From: an uncultured Dysgonomonas sp.
GTDB taxonomy: Bacteria; Bacteroidota; Bacteroidia; Bacteroidales; Dysgonomonadaceae
Direction: 5' to 3'
DNA length: 64,000 nucleotides
Assembly: GCF_900079725.1 (NCBI RefSeq)
Contig: NZ_LT599032.1
Coordinates: 2,014,209-2,078,208, forward strand
Positions 35,014 to 45,351 of this stretch are shown here, piece after piece. Position numbers and translations under genes: made by a program. The notes under the pieces were generated by a model. That model ran no database searches. It saw only the letters and a list, made by a program, of their open reading frames with translations, and was not told the DNA's origin. How positions within the stretch are numbered: the first letter of the stretch is position 1; each line of letters opens with the position of its first letter.

Positions 35014-38000
35014 ATGAAAAATACAACAAAAAACAAAAGAAAACAAACCCGTATCAAAGTCTATTTGATATGGATGATAGTATTGGGCGGAGTATTTCTA
35101 GCGACTGATTTGCCGGCTCAGAACAAAAAAAGTCCGAATATCCAACAGGACAATAAACATAAGATTTCGGGAATTATAAAGGATTCTGAAGGTATTCCTC
35201 TGATTGGTGTTGCCGTAGTAGAGAAAGGCAATCTTAAAAATGGTACCGTAACCGATATAGAAGGAAAATTTGATCTTATTATTTCCGGAGGTGGAACTAT
35301 TATCTGCTCATACGTAGGCTACAAAACACAAGAAATCATAGTCGAAAGCCCGATTCTGGATATTGTTATGGCTGATAATGTAGAGACACTTGCCGATGTC
35401 GTGGTAGTAGGGCATGGTATACAGAAAAAGGAAAGTATCACTGCGGCTCTTACTACTGTTGCGACAAATGAATTGATAAAATCTCCGGTAAGCAATGTCA
35501 GCAATGCATTGGCAGGTAGAGTACCGGGATTGACGATGATTCAGAAAAGCGGAGAACCAGGCAAAGACCAGTCTACAATGCGGATAAGAGGTATTGGAAC
35601 ATTATCGGATCAATTGAGCTCTCCTCTGATTATTATAGATGGAGTAGAAAGGGAATCTATGGATGCTATAGACATGAACGAAATAGAAAGCATAAGTGTG
35701 CTGAAAGACGCCTCTGCAACAGCCGTATATGGGGTAAGAGGAGCCAACGGGGTAATCATCATAAGTACCAAAACAGGAGGAGAATCGAAACCGGTAGTCA
35801 GTTTTAGTTCCAATGTAGGGATACAGCAATTGGCCAATTCTCCGGCTTTTCTCAGCAATAGTAATTATGCAAGGCTAAAAGATGAGGGACTTGAAAATGA
35901 TGGCATGGATAAAGTGTTCACCGATATGTATGACAAGTTTGATGGAAGTGACCCTATATTTTTTCCAACAAGGGATCTTTACAGCACTTTTATAAAAAAA
36001 ACATCACTCAGGCATCAGCACAATGTAAACATAACAGGGGGTACAAAGATGGTTAAATACTTTGTTTCGCTGGGTTATATGAGTCAGGAAGGGCAATATA
36101 ACACGGAGGGTATTGAAAATCTCAATATTGGTTTTGACCCGAATCCGCTCTACGAGAGGTATAACGTTAGGGCAAATGTAGATTTGGATATAACCAAAGA
36201 TTTGAGCATAAGTGTAAAGCTGGGAAATCAGTTATCATACGCAAATTATCCCAATCAAGATACAGAAAGCTTATTCCTTTCTTTTCTGCAAACTACCCAG
36301 CTGTCGGGTGGTGGAATTTATGATGGAAAACTCGTAAGTGGCTATTTAAACGACCCTATGGGAAGTTTTCTTCCCTCAAGGACATCTTCTCCTGCTTTGT
36401 TCCTGTTGCAAAACGGCGCAAATAAACAGAAATCGAACACTTTGAACCTAAATATCGGGGCAAAGTATAAATTAGATAAATTGACTAAAGGCCTGTCCAT
36501 CAGGGCAATGTTTGCATATGATAATTACTATACTAAATCGGAAACAAGAAGTAAGGAAATTGACCGATATAGTGTATATAAAGATCCTGAGACAAATGAA
36601 AATAGATTAATACAGACTCATTTTGCTGGAGAATTTACAAACTATAATGTAGGGACTACAAATAACAGGATAGATTATTTTGAAGCTGCAATAGATTATG
36701 ACCGAGCCTTTGGTTTATTTAAGGTAACTGGCCTTTTCCTATACAATCAACGGAAAAGACGGAACCCTACTCTTTTATATAATGTACCCGAAGGACTCCA
36801 AGGCCTGGTAGGACGCGCCACAGTATCGTATGCAAATAAGTACCTCGCCGAATTCAATATCGGTTATAATGGTTCTGAAAACTTTCCCGAAGGGAAGCGT
36901 TTCGGAGTATTTCCTGCATATTCGTTAGGATGGGTACCTACAGAAGAGGCTTTCTTCCCTAAGAACGAAATTATCAATTATATAAAAATAAGGGGATCAT
37001 ACGGGGAAGTCGGGAATGATAAGATAGGAGGCAGCAGATTCCTTTACTTGCCATCTGTCTATTCATACACCTCAGCTCCGACCTACAATTTTGGGACTTA
37101 CATGGTAGATCAACTACAATACTCTGGTGCAGTAGAGGGTAAGCTGGGAAATCCGAATGTGACGTGGGAAAAGGCTGTCAAAAAAAATATAGGGGCAGAT
37201 ATACGCTTATTCTCCGAAAACCTGACTATCAATGGGGATTTGTTTAAAGAAGACCGTGACAATATATTGATAAACAGAGCTACTATCCCTACTATAGTAG
37301 GAGTGACCTCCCTTCCTGCTATAAATATGGGAAAAGTAACAAATCACGGGTACGAACTCAGCGTCCGTTGGGATGGTAAAGTTAGAGACTTCACATATTA
37401 TATAGGAGCCAATTATGCTTACGCCAAGAACAAAATATTGTTTAAAGATGAGGCTAACGCCCTGTATCCATGGATGATGCAAACCGGATTTTCGGTAGGA
37501 CAACTCAAAGGCTATAAAACTTCAGGTTTATATAACTATTATTACGAAACCGAAAGTCGCCCATATAACAGCTTCTATGGGAATAAAGTACAGCAGGGTG
37601 ATATAAAATATATAGATATCGATGGCGATGGTATTATCGACCAAAATGATGTAGTACCAATAGGATACAGCACATACCCAGAAATCAACTATGGGATAAC
37701 ACTAGGAGCCCAATGGAAAAACTTTGATATATTCATTCTTTTCCAAGGTGCTTCACATAATGCCCTTATGCAAACAAGTTCCATTGGATGGGCTTTCGAT
37801 AATCAATGGCGGCAGACCCTCAACGAACATCTGAACAGGTGGAATCAGGAACGTTTCGATAACGGGGAGAAGATAACGATGCCAAGGTTAAGCAGCGACG
37901 GATCTCAAAGCCCCAATAGTGTTACTTCCGACTATTGGTTGCATAATGCAGACTATCTAAGATTGAAGAATATAGAAATTGGATATTCTTTTCCTTCTAA

Positions 38001-38172
38001 ATGGATATCAAAAATGGGTATATCAAGCTTCAGAGCCTACGTAAATGGAAACAACGTCTTTACTTTCACTAAACTTAAAAATTTCGACCCTGAATATTCG
38101 GGGTCAACATCAAGAGGAGAAACATATCCATTGATCAAGGTATTCAATTTTGGAATTAATCTTAAATTTTGA
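35014..38172 (+). CDS. SusC/RagA family TonB-linked outer membrane protein (pair 1)
   Basis: A 1052-residue outer-membrane transporter that imports oligosaccharides together with its SusD lid. A signal peptide (cleavage near LPAQN) is followed by a carboxypeptidase-like domain (KISGIIKDSEGIPLIGVAVV), the TonB box/plug start (LADVVVVGHGIQKKESI), the SusC plug signature (ISVLKDASATAVYGVRGANG) and the barrel ending in NFGINLKF. Length is normal. The partner susD starts 4 bases after the stop. This is the first of two tandem SusC/SusD pairs in PUL A. Confidence 0.96.
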   Translation: MKNTTKNKRKQTRIKVYLIWMIVLGGVFLATDLPAQNKKSPNIQQDNKHKISGIIKDSEGIPLIGVAVVEKGNLKNGTVTDIEGKFDLIISGGGTIICSYVGYKTQEIIVESPILDIVMADNVETLADVVVVGHGIQKKESITAALTTVATNELIKSPVSNVSNALAGRVPGLTMIQKSGEPGKDQSTMRIRGIGTLSDQLSSPLIIIDGVERESMDAIDMNEIESISVLKDASATAVYGVRGANGVIIISTKTGGESKPVVSFSSNVGIQQLANSPAFLSNSNYARLKDEGLENDGMDKVFTDMYDKFDGSDPIFFPTRDLYSTFIKKTSLRHQHNVNITGGTKMVKYFVSLGYMSQEGQYNTEGIENLNIGFDPNPLYERYNVRANVDLDITKDLSISVKLGNQLSYANYPNQDTESLFLSFLQTTQLSGGGIYDGKLVSGYLNDPMGSFLPSRTSSPALFLLQNGANKQKSNTLNLNIGAKYKLDKLTKGLSIRAMFAYDNYYTKSETRSKEIDRYSVYKDPETNENRLIQTHFAGEFTNYNVGTTNNRIDYFEAAIDYDRAFGLFKVTGLFLYNQRKRRNPTLLYNVPEGLQGLVGRATVSYANKYLAEFNIGYNGSENFPEGKRFGVFPAYSLGWVPTEEAFFPKNEIINYIKIRGSYGEVGNDKIGGSRFLYLPSVYSYTSAPTYNFGTYMVDQLQYSGAVEGKLGNPNVTWEKAVKKNIGADIRLFSENLTINGDLFKEDRDNILINRATIPTIVGVTSLPAINMGKVTNHGYELSVRWDGKVRDFTYYIGANYAYAKNKILFKDEANALYPWMMQTGFSVGQLKGYKTSGLYNYYYETESRPYNSFYGNKVQQGDIKYIDIDGDGIIDQNDVVPIGYSTYPEINYGITLGAQWKNFDIFILFQGASHNALMQTSSIGWAFDNQWRQTLNEHLNRWNQERFDNGEKITMPRLSSDGSQSPNSVTSDYWLHNADYLRLKNIEIGYSFPSKWISKMGISSFRAYVNGNNVFTFTKLKNFDPEYSGSTSRGETYPLIKVFNFGINLKF

Positions 38173-38176
38173 AGAT

Positions 38177-39967
38177 ATGAATAAGATAATAAAACATATA
38201 AGTATAACAACTGCCACAATTCTTACCTTATCACTTCTGTTTGTCAGGTGTGGCGACTTTCTGGAAATGCCGCTCGTTTCATCAGCCGTAAACCAGGACA
38301 CGATATTCTCGTCAAGGGCTAAAGCTGAAATGTTCCTGTGGGACACATATCAGCAGATAATGCCTTTCGGGCTACCTCTCTACAAATCAACAAACAATGA
38401 TAATTACGATCAGATTGACAGATGTATAAGGGCAAATCTGACAGATGAATGTAATCAGTCGATAGGGGCATGTCCTGCCACAGAAATGAATAATGTAGGT
38501 TACACAGCAGCCGGTTCTCAGACCACACCAAGCCGATATTCTGAAACCAAAATGATAAAGTGCTATAGCGGAATAAGGAAAGCCTGGACTTTTATTGAAA
38601 ATGTAGATAGAGTACCAGATATACCACAGGAAGAAAAAGAAAGGATGAAAGCAGAATGTAAAACTTTAATAGCACTGAGATACTTTACATTGGTAAGAAC
38701 TTTTGGTGGAGTCCCTCTGGTGAAAAGAGTATTAAGTCCCGAAGATGATTTAATGATAGGACGTAGTTCTTTCGATGAATGTGTAAATTATATTGTATCC
38801 CTATGTGAAGAAGCTGAGCTTATACTTCCCGACCAGTATCCGACTCAATGGCGCGGACGTGTAACTAAAGGCGCAGCACTCTCTGTTAAAGCACGGACAT
38901 TATTATACGCCGCAAGTCCACTGTTTAATACTCAGAACCCTGTATTGAACTATGGAAATCCGGAACATAATAAATATCTCTGTTACATGAATTACGATGT
39001 TACCCGATGGGAAAAAGCATATAAGGCCAATCTGGCCGTGATCGACTGGGCCACATCCAAAGGGGGCATAAGCCTGATAAATACGGGAAATCCGTTTGAT
39101 GACTATGGAACTGCTACATCAGTACCCGATAATACCGAAATTATATTAGCCAATAAGACTTCTACATTGGGGCATTCCAATACCGGAGGCTTCACAACAT
39201 ATTACTTACCGAATCTAGGCGCGTTCAACAAAGGAAGTTCAATCATGGTGAATGCTCTATATCAGTTTTACAAAGCTGATGGAACAGAGCAATCATGGCC
39301 TGCAGTAGGGGAAGAAAAACCATTTAGCGAATATACTGAAAAAATGGCGCAAATGGAGCCACGCTTTAAAGCAATAGGCTGGATTTATGGGGAAAAGCCG
39401 GCCATGTGCCCTGACAGGTATGCCGGATGGAACTATGTTATCACCGGAGCCAATTCGGGAGATATACAAGGATGCGCAGTGATGATGAAGTTTACATATA
39501 AATTCAGTGGGTCTAATGACCAGCCGTTTCCCATATTCCGATTATCCGAATTTTATTTAAACTGTGCAGAAGCCATCAATGAATACTCAGCTAATAATCC
39601 GATAGCATATGAGATGTTGAACCAAATAAGGAGACGTGCAGGCCTGCCTGCCATTTCATCTTCAGATTCGAGATATAATACCCAGAATAAATTGGGCGAA
39701 CTGATAAAGAGAGAGAGATTCATTGAGCTTTTTGGTGAAGACCACAGAATATATGATGTAAGGAGGTGGCGAATAGCGGATACTCCCGGTATAATTGGCG
39801 GTAATATGCTCGGCTTTGTATTGAAACAAAATACAACGAAAACCGATTATTTGACCTATACCACCAAGAATTTTGAGAACAGGTATTGGAACGACAAGAT
39901 GTTTTATCATCCGTTCCCACAACTGGAAGTTAATAAAGGATATCTGGTTCAGAACCCCGGATATTAA
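38177..39967 (+). CDS. SusD/RagB family nutrient-binding lipoprotein (pair 1)
   Basis: A 596-residue surface lipoprotein that caps SusC and binds glycan. The TPR-like helical N-terminal region includes ALRYFTLVRTFGGVPLVKRV, typical of SusD, and the C-terminal part has RRRAGLPAI, LIKRERFIELFGEDHRIYDV and the terminal Asn-Pro-Gly-Tyr (QNPGY). The presumed lipidated residue is Cys25 in LFVRCGD; arginine directly before the cysteine is unusual for a lipobox. The ATG at 38177 is preferred because it starts 4 bases after susC and gives a normal signal; the longer frame from 38150 would overlap susC. Confidence 0.95.
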   Translation: MNKIIKHISITTATILTLSLLFVRCGDFLEMPLVSSAVNQDTIFSSRAKAEMFLWDTYQQIMPFGLPLYKSTNNDNYDQIDRCIRANLTDECNQSIGACPATEMNNVGYTAAGSQTTPSRYSETKMIKCYSGIRKAWTFIENVDRVPDIPQEEKERMKAECKTLIALRYFTLVRTFGGVPLVKRVLSPEDDLMIGRSSFDECVNYIVSLCEEAELILPDQYPTQWRGRVTKGAALSVKARTLLYAASPLFNTQNPVLNYGNPEHNKYLCYMNYDVTRWEKAYKANLAVIDWATSKGGISLINTGNPFDDYGTATSVPDNTEIILANKTSTLGHSNTGGFTTYYLPNLGAFNKGSSIMVNALYQFYKADGTEQSWPAVGEEKPFSEYTEKMAQMEPRFKAIGWIYGEKPAMCPDRYAGWNYVITGANSGDIQGCAVMMKFTYKFSGSNDQPFPIFRLSEFYLNCAEAINEYSANNPIAYEMLNQIRRRAGLPAISSSDSRYNTQNKLGELIKRERFIELFGEDHRIYDVRRWRIADTPGIIGGNMLGFVLKQNTTKTDYLTYTTKNFENRYWNDKMFYHPFPQLEVNKGYLVQNPGY

Positions 39968-39994
39968 TATAGAAACCAGACAATTAAATGAATT

Positions 39995-42900
39995 ATGATG
40001 AAACACACAAAATATAAAATTCTGCTCGCAAGCTTGCTATCCATTATTACAATAATCGGAGCTAATGCACAATCGATAAGTGGAATCATAAAGAATCCGA
40101 AAGGAGAAGCTGTTCCTAATGCCATTGTAAAACTGGATGGTCTGGAAGTGACAAGAACTGACGAAATGGGTGAATTTCAAGGAGTGGATATTACATCGAA
40201 GCAGACATTAAGTATTGAGCATGATTTGTTCCAGAAAAAAGCGATTGATGTGAACCTTGTTCCCAACATAATAATCTTGACTCCTCTTAGCCATAAACAG
40301 GGCATTCAGATAGGGTATGGCGAAATAGAACAGATGAAGTCCACACAGGCTACGTCGGCAGTATCAGGAGAAAACCTGAAAGGATTTTCTACATTCACGT
40401 TAGGCAACAGGCTGTCGGGAAAAATAGCCGGACTAACTATTGTAAGAAACGGGAACGAGCCCGCCAGCGACATTCCGGATATGTTTATTCGAGGTACAAG
40501 TACTTACAACTCGAACAATATTTTAGTCATGGTAGACGGTTTTGAAGCCACGATAAATAACTTATTACCCGAAGAGATTGAGTCTGTGACAGTGCTGAAA
40601 GATGCAGCTGCATTGGCTATTTACGGAATGAGAGGCGCTAATGGCGTTCTTCTGATAACAACCAAACGGGGAGTAAATAGCAGAGTGCAAGTAAAATTAG
40701 ACACCAAGCTAGGCTTCTCCAGCCCTGCCAGAAGGATGAAGTTTACAGACTCCTATACTTATGCATCTCTTTATAATGAAGCGATAAGCAACGACATAGG
40801 CTATTGGTCTCCTATATATAGTAAGGATGATTTGGAGTTATACAAAAACAACTCAGACTCTTATTTTCATCCTAATGTGAGCTGGTATGATGAGGTCATG
40901 CGTTCTTCGGTTCCATATACAGAGAATACGCTTTCCTTTACCGGCGGAAACAATTTTGCCAAATATTATGTGATGCTAGGATATGTGAGTTTTGATAAAC
41001 TATATGGAAAGAATAGTAAGGCCAAAGCAGACGAACTCAAGAATATGAGTGAAACCTCCCGTTTCAATTTCAGGACCAATATAGACCTGAATATCAATAG
41101 CTTTTGGAGCGCATCCGTGAGTATAGGAGGAAATATAATAGAAAACTCCAAGCCAAACCATAGCAATATGTCCGACTTACTTGCTTCCACTCCGCCCAAT
41201 GCTTTCCCTATAAAAAACATGGGAGGAACCTGGGCGGCGAATAATATACATACTGAAAATCCTCTGGGAACATTGTATGAGTCGGGCAAATTATCTAATC
41301 ATGATGTAAATGTACAGACTGGCATTACTCTAAATCAGAATTTGGATAAATTAATCAAAGGCCTCAAATTATTCGAGTCTGTATCATTCGTGAGTTGGAC
41401 AAGAAAAAACTATGACAGAAAAAGAGATTATGAAAGATACCAGATGAATAAAAGTGCGGATGGGACAATTTCGACAGAAAAAGTAGCTGGAACCAATACC
41501 GACTACCAGATAGATGAAAATACCAGGGAACAATCGTTACGCACGGCATACAATCTGGGAGCGAGCTATAGCACTAAATTCAATTCGGTGCACGAGGTAT
41601 CAGGCTTATTAGGTTTTACGTATAGTAATTACGAGATAGAAGGTAATAATGCACCATATCGGAATACAGGGCTTTACGGACGATTCGGTTATTCGTTCGA
41701 TAATCGTATACTGAGTGAGTTTTCATTTGCTTATAATGGGTCCGAAAATCTGCCTCCAAACAAACGGTTCGGATTTTTCCCGGCCGTTTCGCTTGGTTGG
41801 ATTGTTTCGAATGAAAACTTTGCAAAAAAGATAAATTTTCTCAATTATATGAAGATCAGAACTTCTGCCGGCATTGTAGGAAACAGTCATTTCGGAATTT
41901 CCCGGTTTGCATACCAAACCTACTATGCCAATATGCAAGACAAGTTTAATATTGGTTCTTCAGCCAATGTTTCTCTAAACGGACTACAAGAAGGCCGTAT
42001 CGGAAACTCAGATATTACCTGGGAAAAGAATTATAAATATGATTTGGGTGTTGACCTAAGGCTGTTCGACAAACTGGATGTATCAGCTGACGTTTTCTAT
42101 GAAAAAAGGACTGGAATTTTGTCTACATATGCCTCTACAACCCCAAGTACTATTGGAGCCATACTGCCGTACGAAAACATAGGAAAGGTTTCAAATAAAG
42201 GGTTTGAACTCACTCTAGAGTATAGCGATAATCTAGGGAAAGTAGATTATTATATCGGAGGAAATATATCTTACGCTAAAAATAAGATAGACTATCAGGC
42301 TGAAGTAACCCAACCCGAATCGTATTTGTACAGGACAGGAAAATCAGCAAACCAATTTTTTGGATTAGAGGCGATAGGTTTATTCCAGTCTTATGACGAA
42401 ATAAATAACCCGAATACGCCGGTACAATTATTTTCGCCGGTACAACCGGGTGATATCAGGTATAAGGACCAAAACGGAGACGGATATGTGGACGAAAATG
42501 ATATGATAGCAATAGGAAAACCTACTATCCCGGAAATAAATTATGGTTTCTATCTGGGAGCAGCTTATAAAGGTCTGGATATTAAAGCAGATTTGTATGG
42601 ACAAGCGAATCGTAGTATTATGCTTTCAGGAAATCATGTGTGGGCATTTTACAACAATGGGCAAGTACCGGAAATAGCAACCGAAAGATGGGCTTATTAT
42701 CCTGAACAAGGTATTGATACGCGTACAAAAGCAAAATATCCTCGTCTATCGACAGCAAACAATGACAATAATTACCAAAGTTCAACCTTTTGGCAACGGA
42801 ACGGATCTTTCCTCAGATTACAAAATCTTGAGCTTGGTTACACTCTCCCCGAAAAGGTATGCCGTAAAGCTTACCTGAATAAAATACGACTTTATGTACA

Positions 42901-43009
42901 GGCTTCAAATTTGCTGACAATTTCATCAATCTCAGATTATGATCCTGAAATCGTATATGGTTATCCTATCACAAAATCGTATAGTGTAGGATTAAGTATC
43001 CAATTTTAA
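39995..43009 (+). CDS. SusC/RagA family TonB-linked outer membrane protein (pair 2)
   Basis: A 1004-residue SusC-type transporter, 27 bases after the first susD. Signal peptide ends near GANAQ, then a short carboxypeptidase-like domain (SISGIIKNPKGEAVPNAIVK), a degenerate TonB-box region (KQGIQIGYGEIEQ, without the usual VVVGYG), the plug signature VTVLKDAAALAIYGMRGANG and the barrel ending YSVGLSIQF. It is clearly a paralogue of the first SusC (compare LPPNKRFGFFPAVSLGWI with FPEGKRFGVFPAYSLGWV) but diverged. ATG codons at 39995 and 39998 are both possible starts. Confidence 0.95.
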   Translation: MMKHTKYKILLASLLSIITIIGANAQSISGIIKNPKGEAVPNAIVKLDGLEVTRTDEMGEFQGVDITSKQTLSIEHDLFQKKAIDVNLVPNIIILTPLSHKQGIQIGYGEIEQMKSTQATSAVSGENLKGFSTFTLGNRLSGKIAGLTIVRNGNEPASDIPDMFIRGTSTYNSNNILVMVDGFEATINNLLPEEIESVTVLKDAAALAIYGMRGANGVLLITTKRGVNSRVQVKLDTKLGFSSPARRMKFTDSYTYASLYNEAISNDIGYWSPIYSKDDLELYKNNSDSYFHPNVSWYDEVMRSSVPYTENTLSFTGGNNFAKYYVMLGYVSFDKLYGKNSKAKADELKNMSETSRFNFRTNIDLNINSFWSASVSIGGNIIENSKPNHSNMSDLLASTPPNAFPIKNMGGTWAANNIHTENPLGTLYESGKLSNHDVNVQTGITLNQNLDKLIKGLKLFESVSFVSWTRKNYDRKRDYERYQMNKSADGTISTEKVAGTNTDYQIDENTREQSLRTAYNLGASYSTKFNSVHEVSGLLGFTYSNYEIEGNNAPYRNTGLYGRFGYSFDNRILSEFSFAYNGSENLPPNKRFGFFPAVSLGWIVSNENFAKKINFLNYMKIRTSAGIVGNSHFGISRFAYQTYYANMQDKFNIGSSANVSLNGLQEGRIGNSDITWEKNYKYDLGVDLRLFDKLDVSADVFYEKRTGILSTYASTTPSTIGAILPYENIGKVSNKGFELTLEYSDNLGKVDYYIGGNISYAKNKIDYQAEVTQPESYLYRTGKSANQFFGLEAIGLFQSYDEINNPNTPVQLFSPVQPGDIRYKDQNGDGYVDENDMIAIGKPTIPEINYGFYLGAAYKGLDIKADLYGQANRSIMLSGNHVWAFYNNGQVPEIATERWAYYPEQGIDTRTKAKYPRLSTANNDNNYQSSTFWQRNGSFLRLQNLELGYTLPEKVCRKAYLNKIRLYVQASNLLTISSISDYDPEIVYGYPITKSYSVGLSIQF

Positions 43010-43022
43010 CATTCTTACTACT

Positions 43023-44696
43023 ATGAATAAAGTAATAAAATTATCATACCTATTTATCGTGCTGTTGTGTACAGGATGTGACAGCTTGTTAGATAACGAT
43101 TTGGAAACAGAACTAAAGCCCGAGCAAGTTTATGTGAATTATGACCGGATGAGAAGTGTAGCCAATGGGGCATATACTTATCTGGATATACCTGCCGGAT
43201 TCTATCATATGGGAGGTTCATTACGTGCAACTACAACCGACGAAGCAGTAGAGGCATCATATAACACCCAGGTTCAAAAATTCAATCTAGGTATATGGAA
43301 CAAGTTCTCTAATCCTGATGACGTATACAACCAATGCTATGAAGCTATAAGGCAATGTAACATGTTTTTGGAAAACTCTACCGATTACAAATCTATTCTT
43401 GCTACCGATACTGTTACAGCTACAGGTAAGGCCAATTACCAGAAATACTGTGACGATATAAATTGGTATCGTCATGAAACCCGCTTTCTCAGGGCATTCT
43501 ATCATTTCGAATTGGTAAAAAGATATGGTGGCATTCCTCTGGTAAAGAAAGTACTAAATAGTAAAGATAACTCAAAGATACCTCGCAGTACTTTTAGCGA
43601 GTGTGTCAATTATATCACAGAAGAATTGGATGACATAAAAAATAACGTTGTTGAAGACTGGTTGTCCATAAACTCGGCAGAACGGCAGGGACGGGTCACA
43701 AAAGGAGCAGTTTTGGCTCTTAAAAGCCGGATTTTATTATATGCTGCCAGCCTGCAAAACAATCCGGAAAAAAACCGTGAGAAATGGATTATTGCCGCCG
43801 AAGCTGCCCGCGAGATTATCGACATGGACAAATATTCATTGTATAGCAATTATCAGAATCTATTTTTAGCTCCACAGTCATACAATTGCTCTGAAATAAT
43901 AATGTATTATCGGTATACAAATTCTAACACCCTCGAAAAGGCAAATTACCCTATCGGTACGCCCGGAGGGAAAAGCGGAGTTTCTCCAAGTCAGAATCTG
44001 GTTGATGCTTATGAACATCTTTCCGGTTGGGACGAAAAATCGCCTTATCAGAATATAGACCCAAGATTAGGCATGACAATCGTTTTGAACAATACCTCAT
44101 GGAATGGGCGTACAATAGAAAGTTACATTGGAGGAAAGGACGGAATGGATCAAAAAAATGCATCGCCAACAGGCTATTATTTAAAAAAGTTTTTGAGCCC
44201 TAATCTCGACTTGGCAGGCAGTCCGGAGGGAGTTTCCATGAAAGCATGGATATTATTCAGATATGGGGAAGTTCTTTTAAATTATGCTGAAGCTATGAAT
44301 GAAGCATATGGCCCTGCAACTGTTCCTCCAAACTATAAATATTCCGCATTGCAGGCTATCAATATCTTGAGGAAAAGAACGGGAGTGGCTTTGCCTGAAC
44401 TGACGATAACAGACAAAGATTCTTTCAGGGAAGCAATCTACAGAGAAAGAAGGGTTGAGCTGGCTTTTGAAGATCACCGCATGTGGGATTTACGCCGTTG
44501 GAACAAGGGCAGTACATTAGGAGATGAGATAAAAGGTGTAGAAATAATAAAAGATACTGATTGCAATGAGTTCAATTATGAATACATCACAGTCCAGAAA
44601 CGGATTTATGACAACTCTAAAATGAATTTGTATCCGATACCACAAAGCGAGATTAATAAATATCCAGATATACTAAAACAAAATCCTAATTGGTAA
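43023..44696 (+). CDS. SusD/RagB family nutrient-binding lipoprotein (pair 2)
   Basis: A 557-residue SusD-type lipoprotein with a good lipobox (LLCTGC, Cys19) followed by DSLLDNDLETE, an acidic stretch typical of surface export signals in Bacteroidetes. Family blocks include ETRFLRAFYHFELVKRYGGI, the later ILRKRTGVALPEL, IYRERRVELAFEDHRMWDL, and a terminal KQNPNW. It begins 13 bases after the second susC and is followed after 7 bases by the DUF1735 lipoprotein gene. It should form the lid of the second transporter. Confidence 0.95.
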   Translation: MNKVIKLSYLFIVLLCTGCDSLLDNDLETELKPEQVYVNYDRMRSVANGAYTYLDIPAGFYHMGGSLRATTTDEAVEASYNTQVQKFNLGIWNKFSNPDDVYNQCYEAIRQCNMFLENSTDYKSILATDTVTATGKANYQKYCDDINWYRHETRFLRAFYHFELVKRYGGIPLVKKVLNSKDNSKIPRSTFSECVNYITEELDDIKNNVVEDWLSINSAERQGRVTKGAVLALKSRILLYAASLQNNPEKNREKWIIAAEAAREIIDMDKYSLYSNYQNLFLAPQSYNCSEIIMYYRYTNSNTLEKANYPIGTPGGKSGVSPSQNLVDAYEHLSGWDEKSPYQNIDPRLGMTIVLNNTSWNGRTIESYIGGKDGMDQKNASPTGYYLKKFLSPNLDLAGSPEGVSMKAWILFRYGEVLLNYAEAMNEAYGPATVPPNYKYSALQAINILRKRTGVALPELTITDKDSFREAIYRERRVELAFEDHRMWDLRRWNKGSTLGDEIKGVEIIKDTDCNEFNYEYITVQKRIYDNSKMNLYPIPQSEINKYPDILKQNPNW

Positions 44697-44703
44697 ACAG
44701 ATT

Positions 44704-45270
44704 ATGAAAACAACAATCAACTTTTTTAAGATAGGAATGATTGCTCTGATCGCTTTATTGTCTACATCTTGTGACGACATAGATAGCGAAAAAGAGTGGG
44801 GAAATGCACTATTGTATATTTCTCAGTCAACGATACAGTCGGGAGGTACAAATTGTAATTATACTGTTGTTGTCAAAAATATAGCGTCTGACACAACAGT
44901 TGTTGTAGGAGTGTACCGTAGCGGGTTACAGGAATTGAAGGCGGTAGAAGTTAATCTAAGCATCGATAATGATTCTCTGACACAAGCAATTGCCAGAAGT
45001 AGTGACCCTGCAGCATCTAGTGATTTTAATATTTATAAAACAGCAAAACTACTGCCTGCGAACTATTACACCATACCCGAAAAGATATCTATAAAAAATG
45101 GAAACCGGGAGGGATACGCTGACATAATATTAAACAGAAAGGCTCTATATGCCGATCCTTTCTTTGTTGCGGGTAATAGATATATATTACCATTGCGGAT
45201 AAGTAACCCTACACGGTATGAGCTAAATTCTAAATTGAGCCTCACAATGTTCATTTTCGAACCATTCTGA
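44704..45270 (+). CDS. DUF1735 lipoprotein, probable surface glycan-binding protein
   Basis: A 188-residue lipoprotein with Cys23 in the lipobox (LLSTSCDDID), followed by acidic residues as in surface lipoproteins. Nearly the whole mature protein is one DUF1735 immunoglobulin-like domain, similar to the N-terminal domain of the sialidase-like protein at 33152-34795. Such proteins commonly follow susD and act as surface glycan-binding or platform proteins. The usual second C-terminal binding module is absent, so this is a short version. It lies 7 bases after the susD gene. Confidence 0.82.
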   Translation: MKTTINFFKIGMIALIALLSTSCDDIDSEKEWGNALLYISQSTIQSGGTNCNYTVVVKNIASDTTVVVGVYRSGLQELKAVEVNLSIDNDSLTQAIARSSDPAASSDFNIYKTAKLLPANYYTIPEKISIKNGNREGYADIILNRKALYADPFFVAGNRYILPLRISNPTRYELNSKLSLTMFIFEPF

Positions 45271-45351
45271 GTAAATGGGGGTAGGCAAATAGAATGTTTA
45301 TGAAACAGTTAGTAAAAAAGGAAGTTAACTAAACATGATAACATATAAAAT

